From positions 1-47,801 of the forward strand of contig UBWZ01000026.1 in assembly GCA_900469345.1 (NCBI GenBank): a stretch of 47,801 nucleotides of DNA, written 5' to 3'. Each line of letters opens with the position of its first letter. The stretch's first letter is position 1. A program made the translations under genes and the position numbers. The notes below the pieces were generated by a model. The model saw only the letters and a program-made list of their open reading frames with translations, was not told the origin of the DNA and made no database searches. Below, piece after piece: positions 31,456 through 41,456 of the stretch. Source of the DNA: Hyphomicrobiales bacterium. Lineage in GTDB: Bacteria; Pseudomonadota; Alphaproteobacteria; Rhizobiales; Rhizobiaceae.

Positions 31456-32178
31456 TCAGTCCGCGCTGTCCGTTGCGGCCGATTGCTGCAGGGCCTGGAT
31501 TTCCTGCGCCACCAGATGCTGCAGCCGCCACAGATTGCGGTCATAGATGCCAAACTCCGCCAGGTGCACGACGGTGTTGTAGAGGTATTCGGCGCCCGAG
31601 CCGCGATGGCCGCAGGCCCGCGCCAAAACCGGCGCCACCTCCTCGAGCGGCAGGACCGGGCGCAGGATGCGCGGGCTGTCGCCGCCGACCCAGAAGGTCA
31701 GCGCCCGGACGATCTCGCCCTCGCTGGTGCGCACCGGCAACCACCGGAACGTGCTCAGGCTGTCCTGGTGGCTCACCTCGCGGCGCAGCGCGCTGTCGAT
31801 CTGGGTGCGCTTGTCGTCGTCCGCCACCCGGTAGATCACCCCGTCGCAGCGCCCCCCGCGTGACAGCATCATCATCAGCCCCGGCTGCTGCGGCGAGGCG
31901 CGGCCGCGCTCGATCTGCAGCGAGAACGACCTGTGCCAGCCGAAGGCGGTCGCCCGCTTGCGGTCGATGGACTCGAAGCCCGGCTTCCAGATCAGCGAGC
32001 CATAGGCGAAGATCCACAGCGGCGCGTCGCCGATCTCGGCCGTCAACCGGTCGCCCAGCGCGGCATAGTCGTCTTCGCTAAGAGGCTGCCAATTGGCGGG
32101 AAGCCCGGGGTCGCTTTCCTCCCGGAAGCAAAGCTCGACCAGGTCAGGCGTCAGCGAAAGAGGGTAGGTTCTGGGCAT
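31456..32178 (-). CDS. chaC: ChaC-like gamma-glutamylcyclotransferase
   Basis: This 240-residue cytosolic enzyme of the ChaC family cleaves glutathione to 5-oxoproline and Cys-Gly. LWIFAYGSLIWKPGFES (about 54-70) contains the family's YGSL substrate-binding loop. RKRATAFGWHRSFSL and GVIYRVADDDKR follow, and YLYNTVVHLAEFGIYDRNLW is the typical C-terminal segment. I chose the ATG at 32178 (MPRTYPLSL); no clear ribosome-binding site is seen and the frame is open far upstream, so the exact start is uncertain. It is convergent with the LysR gene. Confidence 0.9.
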   Translation of the reverse strand: MPRTYPLSLTPDLVELCFREESDPGLPANWQPLSEDDYAALGDRLTAEIGDAPLWIFAYGSLIWKPGFESIDRKRATAFGWHRSFSLQIERGRASPQQPGLMMMLSRGGRCDGVIYRVADDDKRTQIDSALRREVSHQDSLSTFRWLPVRTSEGEIVRALTFWVGGDSPRILRPVLPLEEVAPVLARACGHRGSGAEYLYNTVVHLAEFGIYDRNLWRLQHLVAQEIQALQQSAATDSAD

Positions 32179-32346
32179 GGGTCCGTGGAAAGTGACGACG
32201 AAGGGGCGGATATGAGAGTGCAGCCCGCGCCGCGCCGATGTCAATTTGATTTCGCGCAATGCCGCAGAGCGGCCCAACTGTTCTGTTTGAAAGGCCCCGG
32301 CCGGGAAAACCCGCTCGAAAAAACAAGCGAAGAGGAATTGCTGTTG

Positions 32347-32514
32347 ATGCGTTGGTTGTTCATGGGCGTACTGGTCCTCATGGTGGCTCTGATCCTGAGC
32401 ATTGCCTTTATGAACCATTCGGACCGCCAGTCGGGTGGTCTTGGTCGCCCGGCCGACCAGCAGGTCAGTCCCGGCAGCGACCCGTCCCTGATCCCGCGTC
32501 AGCCGCAGCCGTGA
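32347..32514 (+). CDS. Small single-pass membrane protein
   Basis: This 55-residue protein starts MRWLFMGVLVLMVALILSIA, one hydrophobic helix, followed by a polar Pro/Ser-rich tail (GRPADQQVSPGSDPSL). AGAGGA lies about 11 nt upstream of the ATG. It has no recognised family. It is divergent from chaC and convergent with the DUF4287 gene. Confidence 0.6.
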   Translation: MRWLFMGVLVLMVALILSIAFMNHSDRQSGGLGRPADQQVSPGSDPSLIPRQPQP

Positions 32515-32541
32515 TGAAGGCCTGACGGGCACGCACAACCT

Positions 32542-32745
32542 CTACTCCCGCAGCGTGTCGGCAACGAGCGCGTTGGCATGGCCGTGGCCCATGCCGTGCT
32601 CCTGCTTGAGCCATGTGACGAGTTCCATGTGCTTCTTTCCGCTCTGAAGGCGGATCAGTTCCTTCCAATCGGCGATCGGACGGCCGTATTTCGCCTCGAT
32701 GGATGGAAAATAGGATGCAGGACCCTTAACCCCGTCTTGTGCCAT
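32542..32745 (-). CDS. DUF4287 family small protein
   Basis: This 67-residue protein has the DUF4287 pattern: KGPASYFPSIEAKYGRPIAD, then WKELIRLQSGKKHMELVTWL and KQEHGMGHGHANALVADTL. It resembles a small helical DNA/RNA-binding-like module, but the function is unknown. I chose the ATG at 32745 with GGGAGG close upstream; the frame is open to 32790. Confidence 0.85.
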   Translation of the reverse strand: MAQDGVKGPASYFPSIEAKYGRPIADWKELIRLQSGKKHMELVTWLKQEHGMGHGHANALVADTLRE

Positions 32746-32918
32746 GTCGCCTCCCGTCGGCAGCAGTTTTTCAGTGCTTCGGGATAGCACGAAGCCGCCT
32801 GCAGTCGCTACCGATGACCTGCGGCACTGGGGCAGAAGACGGCGCCGCCGGCTTATGGGCCCGGAACAAACCCGTCGCCATCAAGTTCCCCCTTCTTCAA
32901 CCGAACAGGATAATCATC

Positions 32919-33422
32919 ATGCGAGCCTTATCAGCAGTAATCATGGCATGCGCTCTTGGCGTCGCCTCGAGCGCCTCGGCAGCCGAGGAAGACTTCCTGA
33001 AGTCGATCGAGGGACAGTGGAGCGGCGGCGGCAAGGTACTGACCAGCATCGGCGGCAGCAATGTCAACGTGTCATGCAAGATGCAGTCCGACGCGCAGGC
33101 ATCGAGCTTCTCCATGAATGGCACATGCCGTGCGCTGGCCGTCGTCTCGCGCAGCTTCAACGCCAATGTGAAGGCGTCCGGCAACGCCTATTCCGGCAAT
33201 TATGTCGGCGTCTCCGGCAAGCCGTCGAAGCTGGTCGGCAGCCGCGCCGGCAACACGATCGCCTTCAACGTCACCTGGGCGCAGGCCGAATACGGCGATC
33301 GCGACGCCAAGATGACCATCCAGAAGGTGGGTAATGATGGCCTGCGGATCCGCACCATCGACCAGGACCCGAAGTCGGGCAAGTCGGTCGTCACCACCCA
33401 GCTCGACCTGAAGCGCCAGTAG
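32919..33422 (+). CDS. Secreted hypothetical protein
   Basis: This 167-residue protein has a signal peptide (MRALSAVIMACALGVASSAS, cleavage near ASA-AEE). The mature part starts with EEDFLKSIEGQWSGGGKVLT and contains two Cys (SCKMQ and GTCRAL) that could form a disulfide. The repeated beta-rich pattern suggests a small lipocalin-like barrel in the periplasm. I do not recognise a named family. It stands alone upstream of the ABC exporter. Confidence 0.8.
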   Translation: MRALSAVIMACALGVASSASAAEEDFLKSIEGQWSGGGKVLTSIGGSNVNVSCKMQSDAQASSFSMNGTCRALAVVSRSFNANVKASGNAYSGNYVGVSGKPSKLVGSRAGNTIAFNVTWAQAEYGDRDAKMTIQKVGNDGLRIRTIDQDPKSGKSVVTTQLDLKRQ

Positions 33423-33588
33423 AAGTTGGCCCCGAGGGGCGGGAGCGCAGAACCGCTAACCTCGGTGAGTTGCGCTTGGCCGCCGGCGGGAAAATTGACG
33501 ATCGGCAAATTTCCGGTTGAGCCCGGAATGCCGGGATGATGGTATGGCGCGGTTTCATCCGCGCTTTCCTCATCCCGACGGGCCGTCC

Positions 33589-35442
<1,854 letters not shown>

Positions 35443-35463
35443 TGGCACTACGTCTCCTCCGTC

Positions 35464-35486
35464 ATCCTCGGGCTTGACCCGAGGAT
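35464..35486 (+). repeat. REP-type palindrome copy 4
   Basis: ATCCTCGGG-CTTGA-CCCGAGGAT, 22 bp after the ABC exporter stop. It is preceded by CACTACGTCTCCTCCGTC, a remnant of the 26-bp unit seen at 30108 and 30361. Confidence 0.9.
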
Positions 35487-35537
35487 CCAACCCTGAAGAG
35501 CTTCGCACTCATCAGGCGTTTCATCCGGCCTTCGTAG

Positions 35538-35560
35538 ATCCTCGGGTCAAGCCCGAGGAT
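35538..35560 (-). repeat. REP-type palindrome copy 5 (inverted)
   Basis: ATCCTCGGG-TCAAG-CCCGAGGAT followed by GATGACG-type flank, in opposite orientation to copy 4 and 51 bp from it, repeating the pair seen at 30187/30258. The pair lies between the convergent ABC and tam genes. Confidence 0.9.
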
Positions 35561-35637
35561 GACGCCCGAGGACGAGGTGACGCCCGCGGGTCAGGTGCCC
35601 GTTACCCACTCTCTTGTCTGTAGGAGTGGCTCAAGCC

Positions 35638-36408
35638 TTAAGCTTTCACCGCCACCAGAAACAGCCGCGGAAAGCGCAGCAGCACGCGCCCGTCCGCCAT
35701 CGGCGGATAGGCAGCGGCGACGCGGGCCGTGTAGTCGGCCAGAAATGCCTCGTGGTTTTGCGCGCCGGCCGCGTCGAGATAGGGCCTGAGACCTGTGCCC
35801 TTGACCCAGTCGACGATCGCCGCGGCATTCGCAAGCGGGTGGTAGTAGACGGTGTGCCAGAGATCGAGGCGCGCCGCCTTGGGCATCAGCGCATCGAAGT
35901 AGCGTTGCGGCGCAGGCAGTGGCTGGCGCTTGACCTTGCCACCGGCAAACGCATCCGACCATGGACCGGCAAGCCCGGTCTCCTCCATCAGCGTATGGCT
36001 GGGCTCGGTCAGATTGTCCGGCATCTGCACGGCGAGCACCCCGCCGGGCAAAAGGCTGTCCATCAGCCGCGAAAGCACGGCCACATGCTCCGGCACCCAC
36101 TGGAAGACCGCATTGGCGTAGAGAAGATCGGCCGGCGCGTCGGGCATCCACTGGCCGAGATCCGCTTGGGCGAACCGGCTTCCCGGCATCCGCTGGCGGG
36201 CGGCGGCAAGCATGGCCTCGTCGGAATCGACGCCGGTCACATGATCCTTTCCGAACCGCGCAACAAGCAGTTCGGTCGAGTTGCCCGGTCCGCAGCCGAG
36301 ATCGAAGACGCGCGCAGCGCGATCGAGCGGCACCTGCGCCAGGAGATCGCGCGCCGGGCGCGTCCGCTCGTCTTCGAACTTCACGTACTGCTCGGGGGAC
36401 CACGCCAT
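35638..36408 (-). CDS. tam: Trans-aconitate 2-methyltransferase
   Basis: This 256-residue SAM-dependent methyltransferase closely follows Tam: MAWSPEQYVKFEDERTRPAR then DLLAQVPL at the N-terminus, motif I VFDLGCGPGNSTELL, and ADLLYANAVFQWVPEH. SLLPGGVLAVQMPDNLTEPS and ADYTARVAAAYP follow. It methylates trans-aconitate, an inhibitor of the citric-acid cycle. The length matches the E. coli enzyme (about 252). I chose the ATG at 36408 with AAGAGG 9 nt upstream; ATG 36417 is possible. It is divergent from the aminotransferase. Confidence 0.93.
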   Translation of the reverse strand: MAWSPEQYVKFEDERTRPARDLLAQVPLDRAARVFDLGCGPGNSTELLVARFGKDHVTGVDSDEAMLAAARQRMPGSRFAQADLGQWMPDAPADLLYANAVFQWVPEHVAVLSRLMDSLLPGGVLAVQMPDNLTEPSHTLMEETGLAGPWSDAFAGGKVKRQPLPAPQRYFDALMPKAARLDLWHTVYYHPLANAAAIVDWVKGTGLRPYLDAAGAQNHEAFLADYTARVAAAYPPMADGRVLLRFPRLFLVAVKA

Positions 36409-36492
36409 TGTCTTCATCCTCTTGGCCGTTTGGCCGGCGATAGCATGCCGCTCCGGTCGCCGCCATGACGGCTGCACCCGCCATCCATCAAT

Positions 36493-36498
36493 TATAAT
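36493..36498 (+). promoter_or_regulatory. Consensus -10 element TATAAT upstream of the aminotransferase
   Basis: A perfect TATAAT lies 83 bp before the aminotransferase start, rare in this GC-rich window. I do not see a good -35 at 16-18 bp. Transcription would begin near 36505, leaving a 75-nt leader. Confidence 0.55.
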
Positions 36499-36535
36499 GA
36501 TGACTCATCTCCAATTCGCGCTTGACCTTGAGGCT

Positions 36536-36563
36536 GTGCGGTCCTTCATTCACCGCACTTTTT
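36536..36563 (+). terminator. Terminator-like hairpin in the aminotransferase leader (possible attenuator)
   Basis: GTGCGGT-N9-ACCGCAC (36536-36558) is a perfect 7-bp stem followed by TTTTT. It lies just before the AAGGAG ribosome-binding site. A GACC at 36524-36527 could pair with GGTC at 36540-36543 and break the stem. Confidence 0.55.
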
Positions 36564-36580
36564 GCCTGAAGGAGAACACT

Positions 36581-37468
36581 ATGCCCGTCGATACAGCGCC
36601 CCGCACCGCCACCTGGACCTTCGTGGAAGGGGAGTGGCTGGAAGGCAATCCGAAGCTGATCGGCCCCACCTCGCATGCCATGTGGCTGGGCTCGACGGTG
36701 TTCGACGGCGCCCGCTGGTTCGACGGCATCTCGCCCGATCTCGACATGCACTGCCAGCGCGTCAACCGCTCGGCGAAAGCCATGGGCATGACCCCGGTGA
36801 TGACGGCCGAGGAGATCGAGGCGCTGGCGCTGGAAGGCGTCAAGAAATTCGACGGCAAGACCGCGATCTACATCAAGCCCATGTACTGGGCAGAGCACGG
36901 CCTGCCGTTCAGCGTGGTGGCGCCCGATGCCGAATCGACCCGCTTCGCGCTCTGCCTGTTCGAGGCGCCGATGCACACGGCAAAGCCCTCGTCGCTCACC
37001 GTCTCGCCGTTCCGCCGGCCCAATCCGGAAGTGGCGATGACCGACGCAAAGACCGGCAGCCTCTATCCCAACAGCGGCCGCATGATCCTCGAAGCCCGCG
37101 CCCGCGGCTTCGACAATGCGCTCGCCCGCGACATGAACGGCAATGTTGCCGAGACCGCCTCGTCCAACATCTTCCTGGTCAAGGACGGCGTGGTGATGAC
37201 GCCGATCGCCAACGGCACCTTCCTCGCCGGCATCACCCGCCAGCGCCTGATCACGCTTCTGCGCCAGGGCGGCTTCGATGTCCGAGAGGTGACGCTGACG
37301 GTCAGGGATTTCGAGGATGCCGACGAGATCTTCACATCCGGCAACTATTCGAAGATCGTGCCGGTGACGAAATTCGAGGAGCGCTCGCTGCAGGAGGGCC
37401 CGGTCGCCCGCAAGGCGCTGGAGCTCTACATGGACTGGGCTCGCTCCGGCGGCCGCAGCGATACGTGA
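36581..37468 (+). CDS. ilvE: Branched-chain amino acid aminotransferase (PLP class IV)
   Basis: This 295-residue PLP enzyme of fold type IV has the N-terminal TWTFVEGEWLEGNPKLIGPT and SHAMWLGSTVFDGARWFDGI. The PLP lysine is probably Lys157 (MTDAKTGSLYPNSGRMILEA). RDMNGNVAETASSNIFLVKD with the phosphate-binding region, and NGTFLAGITRQRLITLL, complete the family pattern. It transfers the amino group between Leu/Ile/Val and 2-oxoglutarate, or related substrates; a D-amino-acid aminotransferase cannot be excluded. The ATG at 36581 has AAGGAG upstream; in-frame ATGs at 36497/36500 overlap the -10 box and are unlikely. Confidence 0.85.
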   Translation: MPVDTAPRTATWTFVEGEWLEGNPKLIGPTSHAMWLGSTVFDGARWFDGISPDLDMHCQRVNRSAKAMGMTPVMTAEEIEALALEGVKKFDGKTAIYIKPMYWAEHGLPFSVVAPDAESTRFALCLFEAPMHTAKPSSLTVSPFRRPNPEVAMTDAKTGSLYPNSGRMILEARARGFDNALARDMNGNVAETASSNIFLVKDGVVMTPIANGTFLAGITRQRLITLLRQGGFDVREVTLTVRDFEDADEIFTSGNYSKIVPVTKFEERSLQEGPVARKALELYMDWARSGGRSDT

Positions 37469-37534
37469 GGTCACTTGTGCAACGGCTGCAGTGCCTTAAG
37501 ATCATCAGCCGAATGATGTGGGGCACAGTAAGAC

Positions 37535-40500
37535 GTGGCAGATGCGGTTGAGGCGTTTATTGCGAGATGGCAGGGGCAGGAAGGCGGTCAGGAGCGGGCA
37601 AATTACGCACTGTTCCTGACGGAGCTTTGCGGCCTTCTCGGCCTTGGCCAACCCGATCCCGCATCGGCCGCCCATGAAGCCAACGACTATGTCTTCGAGC
37701 GGGTGGTGAAGGAGCCGGCCCGCGAGGGCGCCGCGTCGTCCCGCCGCATCGATCTCTACAAGCGCAACTGCTTCGTGCTGGAAGCCAAGCAGAGCCGCCT
37801 GTCGGGCGACAAGAAGGTGCTGGACGTGCCCCAGCTTCCCGGCATCGAAGCCGCTCCCCGCGGCCGCCGCGTTTCGGCCAACCGCGCCTGGGACGTGCTG
37901 ATGATGAATGCCCGCACCCAGGCGGAAAACTACGTGCGCCTGCTGCCGGCCAGTCATGAGCCGCCGCCCTTCGTGCTGGTCTGCGATGTCGGGCACGCGA
38001 TCGAGGTCTATGCAAATTTCCGCCGCGACGGAAAGGCCTATGACCAGTTCCCGGACCGCCGCTCCTTTCGCATCTATCTGGAAGACCTGCGCGACCCGGC
38101 CGTGCGCGAACGCCTCAAGGCGATCTGGACCGATCCGACCGCGCTCGATCCCTCTCGCCATGCCGCCAAGGTGACCCGCGAGATCGCCACTCGGATCGCC
38201 AAGGTCAGCCAGGCTCTGGAGAAATCCGGCCACGCCACGGAAGAGGTGGCGATGTTCCTGATGCGCATGCTCTTCACCATGTTTGCCGAGGATGTGGAGC
38301 TTCTGCCGAAGGACAGCTTCAAGGAGTTGCTCAAGGATTGCGCGCAAAAGCCGGAGATCTTTCCGGGCATGATGCAGGACCTGTGGAAGGCCATGGACGA
38401 GGGCAGTTTCACGGCGACGATCCGCGAGAAGGTCAAGAGGTTCAACGGCGAGTTCTTCAAGAAGCGGCGGGCGCTACCGCTGGCGAAGGAAGAGATCGGC
38501 GAGCTTCTGGCCGCCGCCCGATACGACTGGAAGGATGTCGAGCCGGCCATCTTCGGCACGTTTCTGGAACAGGCGCTCGATCCCGCCGACCGCCGCAAGC
38601 TCGGCGCCCATTACACGCCGCGCGCCTATGTGGAGCGGCTGGTGATCGCCACCGTCATCGATCCGCTGCGGGCCGAATGGGACAATGCCCGCTCCACCGC
38701 CGACCGGCAGAAGGCGGAGGGCAAGAGCGATGCGGCGATCAGGACGGTTGCCGCCTTCCACGATCGCCTCTGCGAAACCCGCGTGCTGGACCCCGCCTGC
38801 GGCACCGGTAACTTTCTCTATGTCTCGCTGGAGCTGATGAAGCGGCTGGAAGGCGAGGTGCTGGAAGCGCTGAACGATCTGGGCGGCCAGGAGGGCCTGG
38901 CGCTCGAAAGCCACACCGTCGATCCGCACCAGTTTTTAGGAATCGAGGTCAACACGCGTGCCGCGGCGATTGCCGAGCTGGTCCTGTGGATCGGCCATCT
39001 GCAATGGCATTTCCGCAACAAGGGTGTGGCGCCGTCAGAACCGATCCTGAAGGCGTTCAAGAACATCCAGTGCATGGATGCGGTGTTGAAATGGGATGGC
39101 TACCCCATGCCAAAGATGTTGGACGGTAAGGAGACCTATCCCAACCCGCGCCGCCCGGACTGGCCGAAGGCGGATTATATCGTCGGCAACCCGCCTTTCA
39201 TCGGTGCATCGCGATTGCGAGACCGTTTGGGTTCTGAGTACACAGAGGCGCTGTGGAAGGCGCACAAGCATATGAACGAAAGCGCCGATTTCGTCATGTA
39301 CTGGTGGGACCGCTCGGCGGAAATTCTCCTGAAGCCGAAAAGCGGCCTGAAACGCTTCGGCTTCGTCACCACCAATTCCATCAGCCAGGTCTTCCAGCGC
39401 CGGGTGATGGAGCCGCATCTGAATGCCAATAAGCCACTCTCGCTCACCATGGCGATCCCCGATCACCCCTGGACCAAGGTGACGCGCGACAGCGCCGCCG
39501 TGCGCATCGCCATGACGGTGGCGCAGGCCGGCAAGCACGAGGGCCGGGTGCTGGAGGTGACGAAGGAGGAGGAGGTGGCAACAGATAGTCCGATAATCCT
39601 GTTCGAAGAGAAGCGAGGGAAGATCAATTCTGACCTGTCTGTGGGGGTGGATGTTACAAGCGTGTTGGAATTAACTTCCAATTCAGGGTTAGGGCATGAC
39701 GGTGTGAAGCTTCATGGTAAGGGGTTTGTTCTGAGCCGCCTACAGGCGAAACACTATGGCTTAGGAAACGGATCGGAAGTTGAGCAAATAATAAAACCGT
39801 ACCGAAATGGAATGGATCTGACCCAGCGTTCAAAGGACCGGTTTGTTATCGACGCTTTTGGTCTTACGGCACACCAACTGCGAGCTTCGTTCCCGACGGT
39901 TTATCAGCACCTGTTGTCTAGCGTTAGGCTCGAGCGAGAGGCACAATTTGCAAAATCACCAACCAAAGATGCAAAGGCCTATCTTGATTTGTGGTGGTTG
40001 TTTGGGAAGCCGCGACAAGAGCTGCGCCCCGCAATCGCAACACTCGACAACTTCATTTCCACCGTCGACACAGCCAAGCACCGTGTGTTTCAGTTTATAG
40101 CCAGCGATGTCGTCTGCGTGGATAAGATCGTCATCGTCGCCCTAGAAGATGCATTCTCGTTAGGCGTACTAAGTTCAAATTTCCATGTCAGATGGTCTCT
40201 ACGCGTCGGTGGAGCGCTGGAGGACAGGCCAGTCTACACCAAATCTCGCACCTTCGACCCCTTCCCATTCCCGGCCGCGACCGACGCCCAGAAACACGCC
40301 ATTGGCGCCATTGCGGAAGAACTCGACGCCCATCGCAAGCGGGTGCTGGCCGAGCACGACCACCTGACGCTGACCGGCCTCTATAACGTGCTGGAGCGGC
40401 TTAAAGCCGGCGCCAGGCCGGACGACCTGAACGCCAAGGAACGCCGCATCTTCGACGACGGGCTGGTGCTGATTTTGAAGGAACTGCACGAAAACCTCGA

Positions 40501-40942
40501 TGTCGCGGTGGCGGACGCCTATGGCTGGCCGGTCGATCTTCCCGAAGAAGAGGTCCTGGCCAATCTCGTCGCGCTCAACAAGGAACGGGCCAAGGAGGAG
40601 AAGCGCGGCAAGGTGCGCTGGCTGCGGCCCGAGTACCAGATCCCGCGGTTCGGCTCGGCGAAGGAAAAGGCCGAGCAGGTGGAGGCCGATTTCGGCGAGG
40701 CCGCGCTGGTCGCAGCCGGACCCAAGCCCGGCTTCCCGGCAGACGAACGCGATCAGACCCCGGCCGTGCTGCACCAGCTGATGGCGGCGGACGGTGCTCT
40801 GGATGCCGTGGCTTTGGCCTCCGCCTTCAAACAGGGGCAGAAGACCCGCAAATCCGTCGAGGCGGTTCTCGCCTCGCTCTATCGCATGGGGCTCGTGTCC
40901 ACCGCCGACGGCAAGCGTTTCGCCTTCCGCCGGGCCGCCTGA
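37535..40942 (+). CDS. Type IIG/IIL-like restriction-modification enzyme (MmeI-type fusion)
   Basis: This 1135-residue single polypeptide probably combines cutting and modification of DNA. Near the N-terminus, RRIDLYKRNCFVLEAKQ gives Asp73...Glu83-x-Lys85, a PD-(D/E)XK nuclease pattern. A helical linker follows (about 210-340), then HYTPRAYVERL, SAM-binding motif I LDPACGTGNFLYVS (418-431), and catalytic motif IV GNPPF (551-555), typical of adenine-N6 methylation. The target-recognition segment (about 680-900) is AT-rich, unlike the rest. It ends in a C-terminal helical module. The GTG start has a weak ribosome-binding site. No separate restriction, methylase or specificity gene is adjacent, as expected for this class. 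Confidence 0.88.
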   Translation: MADAVEAFIARWQGQEGGQERANYALFLTELCGLLGLGQPDPASAAHEANDYVFERVVKEPAREGAASSRRIDLYKRNCFVLEAKQSRLSGDKKVLDVPQLPGIEAAPRGRRVSANRAWDVLMMNARTQAENYVRLLPASHEPPPFVLVCDVGHAIEVYANFRRDGKAYDQFPDRRSFRIYLEDLRDPAVRERLKAIWTDPTALDPSRHAAKVTREIATRIAKVSQALEKSGHATEEVAMFLMRMLFTMFAEDVELLPKDSFKELLKDCAQKPEIFPGMMQDLWKAMDEGSFTATIREKVKRFNGEFFKKRRALPLAKEEIGELLAAARYDWKDVEPAIFGTFLEQALDPADRRKLGAHYTPRAYVERLVIATVIDPLRAEWDNARSTADRQKAEGKSDAAIRTVAAFHDRLCETRVLDPACGTGNFLYVSLELMKRLEGEVLEALNDLGGQEGLALESHTVDPHQFLGIEVNTRAAAIAELVLWIGHLQWHFRNKGVAPSEPILKAFKNIQCMDAVLKWDGYPMPKMLDGKETYPNPRRPDWPKADYIVGNPPFIGASRLRDRLGSEYTEALWKAHKHMNESADFVMYWWDRSAEILLKPKSGLKRFGFVTTNSISQVFQRRVMEPHLNANKPLSLTMAIPDHPWTKVTRDSAAVRIAMTVAQAGKHEGRVLEVTKEEEVATDSPIILFEEKRGKINSDLSVGVDVTSVLELTSNSGLGHDGVKLHGKGFVLSRLQAKHYGLGNGSEVEQIIKPYRNGMDLTQRSKDRFVIDAFGLTAHQLRASFPTVYQHLLSSVRLEREAQFAKSPTKDAKAYLDLWWLFGKPRQELRPAIATLDNFISTVDTAKHRVFQFIASDVVCVDKIVIVALEDAFSLGVLSSNFHVRWSLRVGGALEDRPVYTKSRTFDPFPFPAATDAQKHAIGAIAEELDAHRKRVLAEHDHLTLTGLYNVLERLKAGARPDDLNAKERRIFDDGLVLILKELHENLDVAVADAYGWPVDLPEEEVLANLVALNKERAKEEKRGKVRWLRPEYQIPRFGSAKEKAEQVEADFGEAALVAAGPKPGFPADERDQTPAVLHQLMAADGALDAVALASAFKQGQKTRKSVEAVLASLYRMGLVSTADGKRFAFRRAA

Positions 40943-40964
40943 CGGGGCTCCGGCCAGATCCGGG

Positions 40965-41288
40965 CTATTTTGCGGGCTTCACCAGCAGCCGGTCGGCGGA
41001 AATCTCGCCGCCGATCTCGGCGCGCTTGGTCTTCTTGTCGTAGACGCAGATCGTGCTGATCGTCGCCTTCGCGCCCTTGGCCTTGCCGCTGACGACGGCC
41101 ATGCCGTAGCTTTCGCTGCCATAGGGGTCGGTGACGGCGCGGCCGTTGTCGATCAGGCCCTTGGCGGCGGTAATGCAGGCCTTCGAGACGTCCTTTTCGA
41201 ACTGCGCCCAGGCGTCGTCGGATGAGGCGTGCGACGCCGTGGCGAAAAGCGGCAGAAGGGCAAGGGCGGTTGCAAGCAGGCGTTTCAC
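40965..41288 (-). CDS. Secreted hypothetical protein
   Basis: This 107-residue protein has a clear signal peptide (MKRLLATALALLPLFATASH, cleavage near ASHA-SSD). The mature domain contains two Cys (SKACITAAKG and STICVYDKKT) likely to form a disulfide. The DPYGSESYGMAVVSGKAKGA pattern recurs in small rhizobial periplasmic proteins of unknown role. It is convergent with the restriction-modification gene and divergent from sodB. Confidence 0.85.
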   Translation of the reverse strand: MKRLLATALALLPLFATASHASSDDAWAQFEKDVSKACITAAKGLIDNGRAVTDPYGSESYGMAVVSGKAKGAKATISTICVYDKKTKRAEIGGEISADRLLVKPAK

Positions 41289-41456
41289 GAAAACCTCCGA
41301 ATCGGTGTGGTAAGAGGCTCTTGTAGCCTCAAATTGCAGCAGTTTCTTGAGCAGCCTGACCTGCTTTTTGGCAGATCACCGTTGCCTCTTGCCGGCCCCG
41401 CTCCTATGTTCCGGCACAGGCCTTTACCTGAGGTGTTTGCCAAGAGGAGTATACCA

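Noticed and set aside
30339..32081. 580-codon plus-strand frame starting in the tandem repeats
   Set aside because: It is out of frame with the LysR gene and antisense to chaC. Its N-terminus is only translated repeat.
35464..35560. REP pair considered as a dedicated bidirectional terminator
   Set aside because: The same palindromes occur in another intergenic region in the same paired layout, so they are a dispersed repeat, although they could still terminate transcription secondarily.
36281..36580. Upstream in-frame extension of the aminotransferase, including ATGs at 36497 and 36500
   Set aside because: Those ATGs overlap a consensus TATAAT and would lie before the transcription start. 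The ATG at 36581 has a strong ribosome-binding site and begins where the family does.
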